NCBI RefSeq assembly: GCF_022539315.1
Contig: NC_066337.1
Coordinates: 2,995,234 to 3,059,233, forward strand
Source of the DNA: Serinus canaria
Lineage: Eukaryota; Chordata; Aves; Passeriformes; Fringillidae
Direction of reading: 5' to 3'
Length of the DNA: 64,000 nucleotides
Shown: positions 1 to 12,299 of the stretch, in pieces
Position numbering within the stretch: the first letter of the stretch is position 1
How the letters are laid out: every line of letters begins with the position of its first letter
Position numbers and translations under genes: made by a program
The notes under the pieces: generated by a model
What the model saw: the letters and a program-made list of their open reading frames with translations, nothing else
The model's database searches: none
Told to the model about the DNA's origin: nothing

Positions 1-894
1 TCATGGAGGAAAAAAAACCCAAGGAGCCAAATAGTTGGGGATGCTTGAGGCACTTAACTACACTTAGCAACCCTGAGCCTGCCAGAAACATCCTTGTGCA
101 AGTGACAATTCCAGAATTAACTCCCAGCTCTTGGTGTGCTTGAAAAAAAAGGAGAGAAGCAGGCAAATGCTTCAATGGCAGCTCTTGATTCAGGTTCAGC
201 ACTGGTTCACAGTCAGTTCTTATCCCACCAAACACTGCCTGGATGGGGAACAGCATCTGACCTGCTGGGCAGCACCTCCACCTGCCAAAAACAGCTGGAA
301 TTCTGTTTTTGGTGAGCACCTGGGCTCCAGGTGCAGCTGCTGGCCGGGCTTGTGGTGCCTAATTCAAAAGGAATCACACAGCAGTGCAAAGATGCAGGTA
401 AGGAATCAGCAGGTTAAATGTGTGTGGGAACATCTCTGGATTGGATTGGGAAGGAGCTGCCCCACGCCAGCTTCCTGGAAGGAGAGAGGAATCAACTGCT
501 CCTCTGCCTCCTAAAGAATTAAAGGAGGCAATGAAAGAAAATGCCATTCCTCTGGCAATGCAACAAAAAGTCATTATTTTTTCATCTCTTTCCCAGGGAA
601 GGGCATCACCAGCTTACATAATTAAAGCTGTTGGGATTGTCCTTACACCTATCTGGATCTTTTAAATTATTTATTTCCTTGGCTCATGCTCTTCCAGCCT
701 GAACATGACCACAGCATCAGAATCCTTCCAGAGCCACTCCTACTCCTGCCACTCCAACTCAGAGGCAGAGCCTGCAGCCAAAGCAAACAGCTCCAACATC
801 TCTCCTCTGAAATGAACTCAGTGTTAATAATTTAAAGCTTTTCTGGTCCTTTTGGTTGCGTGGTAAATTATTCACCGATTTCCCCCTGCTAGCA

Positions 895-1120
895 GCACCC
901 CCACCCACGGCGCGCGCGGAGCAGGTGCACCCACACAAAGAGAGATGCTCTTTACAACTTCGGAGATGCTCTATCATGTCAAAGAGAAGGGATGAAAGGC
1001 AGAGGGAGGACGCCAGCCTCAAAATCACATCCTCCGCTATTGCTCTCGAACAGATAAACGCTCCAGGAGAGTTTCGCGGGGCATGTGATGATAGGAGACG
1101 TTTTTGTGATACACAGGTGT
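895..1120. promoter_or_regulatory. Unique block with retained CpG words in intron 1
   Basis: It includes acggcgcgcgcggagcaggt, gagatgctctatcatgtcaa, tcctccgctattgctctcga and tgtgatgataggagacg. It is GC-balanced with more CpG than its flanks. An 88-codon frame crosses it but has no recognised similarity. Confidence 0.25.
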
Positions 1121-3174
1121 GAAAAAGGGAGACAGGCGGGAGAATAAAACCTGATAACACTTCACTCAGGCAGCGGCAGCAAAGGCAGGTGCTTTTTATT
1201 CCCCAGCTGCATGAACCAAGAGGAGCAGAAGGAAAGCGCGGAGCAGCCGAGCCAGCTCAGATCCCAGGCAGGATCTCACCCTGGATGTGAGAACCTCCTG
1301 CAGCGAGGCAGCTCTGTTCTTCCTCCACACAGGTATTGCATTCCCAGCAGCTCAGCTCGTGGGCTTGCAGACTGGGGTGCGCAATGCCAGCCCGCTCCTG
1401 ACAGCCTCCCAAGGGTTCCCTGGAAGGAACCGCATTCATTTGCATCACCAAACATTAATTTAACTTTTTTTCAGAAAACTGCAAGTGGAAGATGGTCAGA
1501 GACAAGTTTGCTGTAGGAAACATAGAGAAAAGCCCACCTGCTGGAGAAGGTGCTGTCTGATAAGCTGAGGGCAAGCCCTGTCCCTTGAGCCCAACCTGAA
1601 CTAAACCAGAGTAGTGCAGTACATGGCGAAATCCCAAAGGATGTGAAAATTAGAGGAAATATTATTATTTTTAACACCAAGATTAGGAGTAACAACTTTT
1701 AGGGCTTGTCTGGGAACCACCTATGCATGCATACACCTACACACAGGTGTGTATGTGTATTTGTAGGAACCACTTCTCAAGACACCTGCACCTTTATTTC
1801 CATATCACACTGTCCTTAATTTCTCTATATCCAGCACTTTCTTAATAATCAGCATCTTTTATGCTGGTTTTGAACTCCTCAGGATCCATTTCATCCGAGG
1901 GAGCCTGTCTAAAGGAGGATTCCTCCAGTGACCTGCTAACAGGGAGCCTGGGGGCTCATTCTGCTGGTCACATCCCACTGGGAGGTCCTCGGAATGGTCT
2001 GGGAAGGGCGGCAACAGTGACACCACCAGGGCACCATGGGGGTCTTCAGACATCTCTGGGGGACAGAGCATTGCTCCACTCCCTACTCCTGCAGCTCCCA
2101 GGAAAATATTCTCCAGCTCTGCTGTGAGAAGGACGGACACAAGTGGGATTTATCACCTGACACACTGGGAAGAAAAGCCAGTCCAAACTCAGCTGAGCAC
2201 AGAGGTTTTGCCTCAGCCTGGGCTTGCGAGGGACATGACCTTTCTGAAGACTCTGGTTATTTATTTTGATAATCCTTTTGTTGGGATAAACGCTTTGCTC
2301 TTGCCACAGCCTCAAGGTCATGGGAGTTAATGAGGAGAGGAGAAAGGCCAAGTGAATGGGATCTGTCCTTTGCAACTGAAGGCATTAGTGAATGAGAGGT
2401 GAAATGAGGGGGCTGGACTCCTTCTCCTCTGCTTTTCACTTGAAAAAAGCCAACAACAGCAACACAGCTGCAAAATAAGTCTCTCTTTCTATCCCTTCTT
2501 TATTCTTTTTTCCCATTGCTGCCCTCATTGCTCTTCCCTAGGTGGTACCACCACCTCCATACTCCAATCTGTTTCTCATAAGCTGCACCCTGATGGGAAG
2601 GGAAGAGGTTGATATCCATGCCCTGCACCCTTCCACAAACACCCCCAAGTTACCAGGGCACAGTCCTGCCCCCTCCAAGGACCCCACACCCATTTACAGA
2701 CCCTACACTGAGGTGGCCTTAGAGCTGAGCAAAGGGGTGGAGGGGAATCTGCCAACCCCTCCCTGCTTGGATACAGCCATTTTGGTGCAGAGATCTGCAA
2801 GAAGAATATTAAGCTTGGTCTGAATGCAGCAGCCTCGCTCAAGATTTATGAAGGATGAAGGAAGGAAGATTCTGAGGCAAAGCATCATCTCAAAAATAAC
2901 TGCCGAGTCCTAGCGGGTATAAAAGATCTGTCCATAAACCAGTTTGTCATCACCAGTCAATAAAAATTCAAGCCATGGGAGGAGGAGGCGATAGCCGAGG
3001 TCCCTCTCCTGCCACTCTGCCTTTGTGTGATCCTGGCTGGATCACCTGCACACACAGGTGGGCAAAGGCAAGTCCATCCTCAGCCAGGTTCCCAATGCAC
3101 GTCCCCTGCCCCAGAGTCTCAAGGTGGGCACGGTTACACCCATTCAGGGTCTGATGGCCAGCCAGGACCAGAGC

Positions 3175-3422
3175 AGCAGGACCAGAACAACAGGAAATGG
3201 CCTCACATTCAGCCAGGGAGGGGTAGGTTGGATAATAGGAATGAGTTCTCCATGGAAAGGGTTTTCAAGCACTGGCACAGACTGCCCAGGGCAGTGGTGG
3301 GATTTAAAAGATGTGCAGATTGGCCCTTGGGGATGTGGGTTAGTGGTGGGTTTGGCAGTACTGGGGAATGGTTGAACTTGATGATTTTAGAGGGCTTTTC
3401 CAACAGAAACGATTCTGTTATT
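3175..3422 (+). mobile_element. CR1 LINE 3' fragment
   Basis: It reads in CR1 sense order: ggaaatggcctcacattcag, a degraded 'caggggaggttggatattagg' section, 'actgcccagggcagtggtgg', then the tail 'gaacttgatgattttagagg' and 'ttccaacagaaacgattctg'. It is clearly diverged, with no coding potential, and truncated at the 5' end as is usual for CR1. Confidence 0.8.
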
Positions 3423-4719
3423 TAAGGGAGAAGAATGGAGTCACACCTACAAAACCCATCTGGGGCATGGTGTCAGCACCAGACCCAAGTGCTGGTACCT
3501 ATGAGATGCCCAGGAGGACCCTGCTTCTCTCTGCACCTACTGCTAACACTTCAGCCACCTTCTGAGCCAGAGAGAGAGAGAGGGGAGGATCTGCTGCCAA
3601 CTCAGGTGACCCCTCTGGGGCAAAGCTTCATGGCCACAAGCTGTATCCAGGCAGAGCTGCCCAAGGCACAGGAAGAGGCTCTTTGATGAGCCGCACCAAG
3701 CTGAAGGCAGTTGGCAAGCAGAGCAATCCATTGCAGTGATAAAATCTGTCCTTAAAGGAGCTTGGTAGCTTTTCTTTCTTTTCTGTGGGTTTTTAAACTC
3801 TGCCTGATGCAAAGGAAAACACCCCAGCTGGTAAAAGATGAAGGAAACTTCTCTCATCACCTTTCCCATCACAGGCAGCCCAGACACTTCTGGAACCTGG
3901 CAGCCCTGGAGCCTTCACATCTGATTTCCCTGTGCCGCTCGTTCAAAGACGGGACATCCCCGGGAGGCGACGCCGGATCAGCCGCCAAGGGCTGACGGCA
4001 GCAGAAAGGGAAGTGCCAAAGCTGGGAAGGATCTGTCAGAGTTCTCCAGGCTCTCATCCAGCTGGAGCAGGCCTGTTGCTTTGCTGTAATTCTCCATTGC
4101 TCTATCAAATCAAGTTTTAAACAGCTCAGGTGATGGAGAGGACTGTGGAGGCTTCAAGTTCTCTCCAATGGGAGGATTTCTTCCTTTTCAAAATAATTTA
4201 TTCCCTAAGGGAACATCTCGTGCCAGCTTTTGCCCACTTCAGCCTTTCCTCACCTTCTAACCTGATGGTTCATGTCCTTCTACCCCATTCTCCTGCAGTG
4301 TCCCTTGCCAAACTCCTTTGCCCATCAAGGCATGGACACAACCCCAGAGACACAAGCCAGTCAGAGCCAGCACACCCAGAGAAGCAGGAGCAGCACCAAG
4401 GTGGGGAGAAAAACCCCAGTGCTACCAAGCCCCAGACATAAATTCAATTATTTGGATGCTTCTCTGTTTGAATAAAAAGGAACATTCAGGGATATTACTG
4501 AGGTTAATTTAGAGCCACCAAGAACTGTGTGTGACCAAGCACTCCAGCCATGTGTGTCTTTGCTTCTTCTCCATCTCACCAGGTTTTTCATTCCCTGAAC
4601 CTTCTGGCTAAAAAAAAAAAAAATTAATAAAAAGCACCTCGCCATCCCTTCTCATTACTAATCATTCCCATCAGCCTCCCAGGAAGCACTCTGGGGCCAC
4701 TTGACCATTAACAGGGTAG

Positions 4720-5030
4720 TAAATGCAAGGCAGAGGAGGATGTATTAATATCTAATAAGAGTGATAGATGATCTGAGCCACTCGGGCACTCCAGCTCAGG
4801 TACTCGTGGCAGGTACTGGAGCTAATTTAAAATAATAATAATAATAACAACAATAATGGCAGCAGCAGCTGCCTTCATTTTCCAAGTCAATTGATTCCTC
4901 AGCAGGAATGCCATCTTGACAGATTTATTTTGATCGAATTGTCTAATTGAATACAGTTCTTGTTTCCCTTCACTTTGTGACCTTTCACGCCTGTGAAATA
5001 AATGCAATTTGGAGAATTATTCCTCAGCAT
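4720..5030. promoter_or_regulatory. AT-rich candidate regulatory block in intron 1
   Basis: It holds homeodomain-type cores (gtattaatatctaataag, gtctaattgaatac), a MEIS-like TGACAG and a CAATTG E-box-like core in unique sequence, interrupted by a short AAT microsatellite at 4830-4857. It is unlike the neighbouring GC-richer spacer. Function is inferred from composition and motif density only. Confidence 0.3.
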
Positions 5031-5459
5031 CAAACTCAGCTTCTCCAGGGCTGGGGAGCCGGCCTTCTATCACCAGTTTGCCAACAAAACACTATCAAAG
5101 GATGCCAATGCAAAGGAGGTGCCCAGGCTTGGGCACTCTGCCAGTATTTCATTTCTACTTCCACTTTTAAAAATGTTTAATAAAAAAACCCAACAACTAT
5201 AGGAGGTTTGCAAGAAGCACAATCAAACATCTTGGCTGTTTGGGCAGATTTTATTTTCTGCCTATTCAGGTCCCTAACATTTACTGTACCACAGCTCCTT
5301 CCAGTTTAATGGAGGAAGACTTGCTCCCATTCCTACGATGCTGCCGGAATAAGATGTACCAAGCTCTTCCCTTCATCCAGCAGAGACACGGGCTCCAACC
5401 CCCACCAGCCATTCATCCAAATTCACCTCCTCCCCAGGCCCTCCCAGCTCCTGCCTGGG

Positions 5460-5960
5460 ATGCTCTGATGTGCCAGATACGAGATGATGCTTGCCATAAA
5501 TTTCACAAGAACAAGTATCAAAGATTAAAAATAACTAAGCCACGTCCCTCGCAGACAAACGCGCCGTCTGCGCGCCAAGAGAGGTCCTGGTGAGAAGAGT
5601 TGCAGCTGAATCTTTTATAATAATATCAATCAATATTAAAAATGAATGGCCTGCTCAATTTTTAAAGCATCTTAAATTAATCTTTAAACACAACTATTTT
5701 GCTTAAACCAAAGGCTTTTGGTAGTCTGAGAATGGTATTTCCATCTGCCCCCTCGGGCTCGTGCCAGGTACTAGAAGAGGTCTAATAAATAAGCAAATAA
5801 TGTACATCCAGCACAATTCCCTTGAACCTCAAAAGGGGGAAAATGCAGAATTTACTACTAAATTTGTTATTGACTTAGTGGCAAAAAACATCTTTATCAG
5901 TGCATTATGATAGGCCCTATGGAGACTATTAAACCTGCTAAATCCACTGGGTTTAGGCTG
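5460..5960. promoter_or_regulatory. Candidate conserved noncoding block in intron 1
   Basis: AT-rich unique DNA with atatcaatcaatatt, cttaaattaatctttaaa, aataaataagcaaataatgt and ttatgatagg sites, and a small CpG-containing patch near 5555-5580 (acgcgccgtctgcgcgcc). There is no open frame of note. It resembles enhancer-type conserved sequence in gene-desert introns; comparison with another bird would decide. Confidence 0.32.
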
Positions 5961-6019
5961 GTAACAAACCTAGCTGCTACCCCTGGAGATCAGGATGGTG
6001 CAGGACCACAGACCCACTC

Positions 6020-6246
6020 AGGCTGGACAAGACCTCTCAGACTGAGTCTAGCCTGTGGCTGAACCCCACCTTGTCACCCAGCCCAGAGCACTGAGAGCCA
6101 CCTCCAGGCCTTCCTTGGACACCTCCAGGGATGGGGACTCCACCACCTCCCTTGAGCAGCCCATTCCAAGGTCTGACCACCATTTCTGTGAAAAAAAATC
6201 CTTCTGATGTCCAATCTTAGCCTCTTTTGCCGCAATTGAGGCTGAA
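6020..6246 (-). mobile_element. CR1-type LINE 3' fragment, reversed
   Basis: The text 'ggacacctccagggatgggg', 'cagcccattccaaggtctga' and 'tccttctgatgtccaatctt' is the reverse complement of the CR1 region just upstream of the tail. The 3'-terminal tail itself is missing or degraded near 6020. It lies in IgLON intron 1. Confidence 0.75.
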
Positions 6247-6499
6247 AAAGAGAGGAATGGGGGCACAGGGAAGGCATGGGACTACGGTGAAGTTGGGTTG
6301 AACCCATCTAATCCCCTCCAACAAATGCCTACACCTAAACAAAATCAAAATTTGGACATTACTCCCATGCTCCATGGGCTGCCCCAGAATTTCAAGAGCT
6401 TTCCCAGCACGGGAAAAGCCACTGAGGCAGGCAGCAAGCTTCCCAGTGGCAGTGTTTTTAATATATTCAGGAGAATGTGGCATTTCTGATGGCAAGACT

Positions 6500-6690
6500 T
6501 CTGCCTCACTTGCCGTTTAATGTTAAGAGGCTTGTACAGTCAGCAGCGTTTAAAGAGTAATGACTGTTTTCATGGTAAATGCTCTGTTAAATAACCCAGG
6601 ATTATTGTGTTGTGTTATTGCATATATAAAATGGCATTTCAAAAAAAAATAATAATTGTTTTAGAGCTAATTGATGTTTTTAACCAGCTC
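6500..6690. promoter_or_regulatory. AT-rich candidate regulatory block in intron 1
   Basis: Unique sequence with gtttaatgttaag, ttattgcatatataaaatgg and gagctaattgatg, directly following the reversed CR1 at 6020-6246 and a short spacer. It contains an Oct-like attgcatat. Low-confidence inference from composition. Confidence 0.25.
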
Positions 6691-6699
6691 TGTGCATGG

Positions 6700-9600
6700 A
6701 ATTTTTATTCGATGGAGGGTCGGGCTGCTGTCAGGAAGAGGCAATAAAGGCAGGGAGGCTTTGACCTGCCAAACTCCCTCTGTCTGGACTTTGTATGGTT
6801 CAGGTGCTGCTTGTGATTGAGCAACAGGAGAAGACCCAGCCTCTCTGCTGAAATATGCAAAATTTAGCCACAGACAGGCACCTCTGCATCCCAAACCTGA
6901 GTGTCCACCCACAGCTGGAGCATCCCTTGTCCACACCTGGTCAGTGTGACACCAGAGATCCACCCTGCCAGCAGCACCCCTGCCTCCAGTCTGCAAATCT
7001 CCTCCTCTCAACCACCCAGCTTTGGTCAGTTATCCATGTGCTGACACTTCAGAGCCACCCAAATCTCCCTGAGGGGTGACACATCCCCCTCCCCTGTTCC
7101 CCAGTGTTATCTCTGCAGACAGCAAGGGAGAACCGCCCTAATGCTCAGGCTGATGAATCACTGATGAGCAATCCTGCTGCTGGAGTTTAACTCTGATCAT
7201 GCCAGAAGGGATTAGGATGGCCCAGCTCCTTCCCTGCACCCACTTCCCACAAGGGCACTGTCCTTGCCACATCTTCAGTAAAGCCACCACTGTCATTTCT
7301 CTTATCACACAATGATTTTGGCACCCACCACAGCCCTGCCCTGCTGAGCTGAGCACAAACATTCAGCAACCTCGTGGCTGCTGAGAGCCCAAACCCTGTT
7401 TACACCCCTCGGAGTCCGTGGGTGCTTCAGTCCTCAGTCCAAGGGCGGGGAAGTGCTCCTGCCTCTCCAACCTGGAGACTTTGAGCTCCTCTGACAGCAG
7501 CTGCCTTGCTGACCCCTGAATGGAGACTCACAGGGCACTGCAGCAGTGAGAAGCACTGGCAGGTCCTGAAGCTTCAGAGAGGCAGTGATTTTGGGGATGT
7601 GCAGTTAATTATAGGAGCTCTGGGAGCTGCTGGAAGGGAGAGCAGGGCCATCAGGGCCCACAGCTAAAAGCCTCAACCATCTCCTAAGATCCCTCAGTCC
7701 ACACATGAGCCCAGTGCCAGCGAACTCAGATCACAGGGTGAGAGCAGGGGTGACACACACCTCCCAAAGAGACCCGGGGTGTCACTGAGTGTCATCCCTT
7801 GCAATCTGGCAGTTCATTAACTCAGAAGAGTCCCCAGCATCTTTCCTCTGCACCATGAACCACCTCACAACAGCTCATAACAAACCAGAGACCTGTAGTG
7901 CAGAGGCCAAAAGCCACCAGCTCTGAATCATCACAGGGAAGGAGGGATGAAAGCCACCATTGTGCCCCAGACCCTGGCAGCAGCAGGGAACAGGTAAAAG
8001 GAAAACGTTCAAATGAAGCACAAGATGAGGTTTGCAGACGGGCAGGGAGGAAAGCTCTGCACTCCTCCAGCATGGGAAGGACAGCACAAAAATAATTGGG
8101 CTGAAATATCTAAGGGAAGACTGCCCAGAGAAGGAGAGCTCAAGACCATGAGCCTGCTGGTTTGAAGTTGTTCCTCATTTTCAGAAGTCAATCCCAGGCC
8201 TGTCTTTGCTGAGCCATCAGCACTCAGGGTGGACCCTATGGACAATCCCAGACCTGGCCAAACTCACCCTGTAATAAGAGTTGCCACCTTCTGCTACAGC
8301 TTTTCCCAACCCCCAAAGACAAGCTTGACCTGATCTGGGAGACCACATCTTGCTGTAGGAATCACAGAGAGGTGACAGGAGTCATCCCCTTTCTCAGCAT
8401 CACTCCATGCTCCGCTCACGTCCTGTGATGCTACAGCAGCTGCACAGCCCAGGAGGTGCTGGTTAAATGCAGCTCTGTGTGTTCAGCAGTGCCAATAATA
8501 TTGCTGGCTGCACACACAGACTCTATAAAACAAGATACAGACGTGAGAACCTGAGGCCAAAACAGTCTCACCATCATTTTCCCCCAACCCCACCCTCTGC
8601 AAAAGCCAGAAAATCATGTCCCTCAGACAGGACATTTCCTCAGTTCATTCTTTCCTTCTTTAGAGGGAGCCTTTTCCAGGTCCTGGGGCTCTGTCTGAAC
8701 CCTCTCCCTCCCTTGGAGGCACCTGGATCCCAGAAGGACACTGCCCTAATGGGTTACATCTCATTACCGTGACCTCAATGTCTCTCCACGTCTCCCTCTC
8801 CCTTCAGCATCTGTCTCCACGGTACCCAAGTGCCTCAGATGAGTAGAAAAGTCCCTTTGTGTGTTTTCCCAACCCTTGGCTGTACAAGTACCGTTTAATC
8901 AAGCTCAGTAATGAAGGCAGAAATGAGCCAGAACAGGCTGTGCTGCCACAGGCAGGAGCAGCACAGACTTTGAATCAGAGGTGGGGGCTGACCCCTGCTC
9001 CCCTCAGGTGACAAAGGGGACAGGAGCAGCACTGGGGTCGGGCACCTCTGTGATGTTCCAAAGGATCCAAGCAGCCTCAAAGTTTCAAACAGCCCATGGG
9101 CACGTCAGCTATAATGCAAGTGCATGTGGTAAATCCCAAATCTGTTCCTACACATTAACACTGTGGGATATTGAATTCTCCAAGGTTCCCAGGCTCAAGT
9201 TTAGCCGTCCATAAAAGCAACACTCGCCTCAGGACCCCTAAAAGATATTTAGGGCACAAAGTCTGTGCTTTGGAGTGTACTCCTGGCTGGCACTGCAAGC
9301 CCAGATGCTGCTGCCAGCTCCCAGGCTCACTTCTGAACATGGTGCCTGCTCTCCAGGCTTGGCTTTCTCCCTCTCTCCAGGATCCTCCTCGCATGGATGC
9401 TGTCACCGTGTGCTTTAATTAGCACTTGCCTCCAGCCTGGCCAACTCCTGCTTCCAGCACTTGTAAGATGACTTCCCCATCTGTAAATCAAGCATCAGAA
9501 GAAATCTCTCCCTCCCACACCATCCCTGACATGAGTTCTACCCTGCAGAGCATCCACCAGATGCTCTGATGGGAGTCACACACCTGATGGAAGTGCTTGG

Positions 9601-10180
9601 GACACACAGCTTTCCTAAACCTGGCTCTCCATGTCAACTCCCACCACTTGCTGCTTTTCCCTCTCTGCTCAAATCTGCCAGTCCTGGAAATGGCACGGCA
9701 TGAAGACCTCACCTTGAACAGAGCTGGAGTGCATGTGTGGAGCTGTAGGAACACGGTTCAAGGTTTGCAACCACGATCTGAGATCATCTTAGAAAAGCCA
9801 CAACTCAAATAAAAGGCACTTCAAAACACAGAATCTCAGAATAATGTGGGTTGTGAAGGGATTTAAAACTCATCTTGTTCTAAGCCCTGCCATGGGGAGG
9901 GTACCTTCCACTACCCCAAGTTGCTCAAATAATCTGTAATTTAACTAATCAAAATACAGGGGTTCTGTTCACCCCCTCATGGTCTGGAACTCTTCAGAGT
10001 GATTAACCATTAGTATCACTAGTAGGGAATTATTATTTCCCCCTACTCAAGGGGAAGGAGAAACACATTTGCAGCCTGTGCTACACAAATGACTCCAAAT
10101 AACTTTTATTTCTTGGAAGAGCAAGTTCATGATCCTGCTGCTGACATAAAACTCCCTGCAAGCTGTTCTGGGCAGGGACT
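6700..10180. other. Intron 1 spacer
   Basis: GC-moderate unique DNA with one CR1 piece (9825-9930). No exon-like frame with flanking splice sites and no tandem repeat was seen. Confidence 0.6.
9825..9930 (-). mobile_element. CR1 LINE 3' fragment, reversed
   Basis: A short reversed CR1 tail: 'acacagaatctcagaat', 'gtgggttgtgaagggattta', 'ctgccatggggagggtacct', ending near the 'ccaagttgctcaa' section. It is strongly diverged and non-coding. Confidence 0.7.
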
Positions 10181-10560
10181 GTCTCTGTGCTATACACTCA
10201 CACAGTGCCTGTCCCAGCCTCCAGGCCCTACTACAATATAAATAATGATAATCCCTCGCTCAGCAATACAATGAAACACTTGCACGGTATTAAAAATTAT
10301 TTAAAATTCATACCTACATTGGGAAATTATTCAGTAAACTCTAATTACTTATCAAAAGCAACGATGATAGTTTTAAGGAGAAGGAGTGCCCATAAATACA
10401 GAGCCATAAATAAACTGCTTCTCGGTAGCACGAATTAATTTGTATTTAATTGCTAGAAATTGCTATCAATTACTAAACATTCCTTGCAGAATAGGCAAAT
10501 TCTTTTAAGAACAATTTCAATTGCTAATTAACAGTCTTTTTTTTTTTTTTTTATTTTTCC
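10180..10560. promoter_or_regulatory. AT-rich candidate regulatory block in intron 1
   Basis: Dense in AATT cores (taaaaattatttaaaattca, cacgaattaatttg, caattgctaattaacag), ending in a run of 18 T at about 10534-10551. There is an 83-codon open frame but its composition is that of AT-rich noncoding DNA. Confidence 0.28.
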
Positions 10561-11359
10561 TCTTTCTCATTCCTGCTCCTGCCAACTGCAGGAGACCTCA
10601 CAGCCAGTGAGGTTCTGCACTTTTGGGGGGCGGAGAGAGACCTATGAGGAGCCAAGGAGCTGCTCAGGCTTCAGGGGGTTTTACCACCTGTAAAACCCTG
10701 AAGAGACAGGAAAACCAGAGCTGAGAACATCCCTGACACAGCAAGGAGAGTGATTCCTTGCAAAGGATTGAAAGGAGGGAACTGAGAGTTATGCACCCAT
10801 CACACATCCAGGGAGACAAACAGCTCCCAGGGACTGTATCTCCCCTGAATGCCACAGCAAAGCCACGGCAGATGCTGAGGGAGGCTCTCTGTGCCCCACT
10901 GCTCCTCTCCAGAGGCAGACCCTGCCCTCCTGCAGGAGGATGGTCCCACTCCTGCCGTGTGGCAGGACATGAGCCCAGCCGCACGCCTGGCTGCCGCTTC
11001 CCGCCTCTCCACGCTCAACAGCCCCGCTATCGCTCCTGACTCATTTTCTGGTGTTTTCTGCTTTGCTGTTGGCATAACATCCCATCAGCACAGTTAATTA
11101 CATCCACGCTGAGTGTGAAGGACAGGCTGAGTCTCGCAAGGAGCCGGCGGCTGTGCAATCCTTCCTGCTGCTCTCGCAAAACAGCTTCCATGGATGCTGA
11201 CAAACCGCGGCGCGGGGCTGCCATGTGTGAGACGGCAGCTCCCGGGGGAACTCCTCCCTGCAACACCAGGATTCGGGATTGCTCTCACCCCCACACCCCT
11301 CCAAAGCCCCCCAGTGTCCCTGCTGTGAGCGCAGACTTGTGGCTGCAAACACCTTGTGT

Positions 11360-11467
11360 TGGGGATGTCCCATCCCTGGAAGTGTCCAAGGCCAGGCTGG
11401 AGCAAACTGGAATTTGTCCCTGCCCATGGGTTTAAAGTCCCTTCCAACACAAACCATTCTGGAACGC
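11360..11467 (+). mobile_element. CR1 LINE 3' fragment
   Basis: Sense-orientation CR1 text: 'tcccatccctggaagtgtcc', 'aaggccaggctggagcaa', a shortened 'cctgcccatgg' section, and the tail 'aaagtcccttccaacacaaa' plus 'ccattctgg'. It has internal deletions and is non-coding. Confidence 0.8.
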
Positions 11468-11864
11468 TCTGATCTCCCAGACCCTCATTGCCCAAAGAGA
11501 GGCTACAAGGACTCCCAGAAAAGTTTGCACAAAGCACAAAATGCAGAAGAAACATCTGCCCTCTGTCAGCAGAAAGAGCCTCAGCACAAAAAGCCCTGCT
11601 CCCACACAAACCCACCCTGCTGGTGGAGGCACTTGTACATCCATGGGTGAGAGCAGGCTGGAAGCAGAGGAGGGTGCTGGGAAGAGCTGCTCACATCTAC
11701 AGCTCAATTAAAGAGAGACCCAGGGTCTCCAGGACTGTCAATCCAACACCCAGGCACCGCTCCATCACCGTCCCCCCAGGAGCGGGCTGACAGTCACAGG
11801 GAGCCATGTGCCAGCCATGACAAGCAAAGCAAGTGACACACACATCTCCTGCTTACAATAACAG

Positions 11865-12290
11865 CCCTTCCGTGTCTAATCCATCATATTCGATGCAGAT
11901 CTCTTACCCTGAAGTGTTGTCAATGAGGATTTAATTTAGTGCTAATTAGACAAATATTGCATGTTGAACAGCCATTGATTATTAAGAGACAGGGAGCGTG
12001 GCTTGGCTCAGCAGTGTGCATGGACACGCTGGATTATATCTGGGATGAGACTGGGAAATGTCTTGCTGTTTCTAATCATCAGATAGTAATTAATGTCCAA
12101 TAACTTGTAACTTGGTTTATCATTATAGATTTAGGAAGGCAGTAATAGTACTGTGTGCTAATTAAATATCAATTGATTATTTAAGGCATATAAAGATTTA
12201 GCAGCAAGGTAATAGATATACACAGTTGTTGAAGTTTAATATCCATCTCACAGCATTCTCCTGTTCTATTAAGTTAGTGTTTAATGAGGA
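11865..12290. promoter_or_regulatory. Strong candidate conserved enhancer block in intron 1
   Basis: About 425 bases of unique AT-rich DNA with many homeodomain-type cores: CTAATTAG (11942-11949), TAATTAAT (about 12087), gctaattaaat (about 12157) and CAATTGATTA (about 12170). It also has repeated TTGAT or ATCATCAG words and a GATAG site. There are no CR1 or simple repeats. Stop codons interrupt all frames. The clustering is typical of developmental enhancers near neuronal adhesion genes. Confidence 0.4.
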
Positions 12291-12299
12291 AAAGTGTTG

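Larger units (their letters stand above)
1..4719. other. Intron 1 spacer, 5' part of window
   Basis: Apart from the CpG-bearing block at 895-1120 and the CR1 at 3175-3422, I see no genes, RNA genes or further repeats beyond a small TG/CA run with a weak inverted repeat near 1720-1765 and an A run at 4611-4623. Short open frames have no recognisable domains. Confidence 0.6.
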
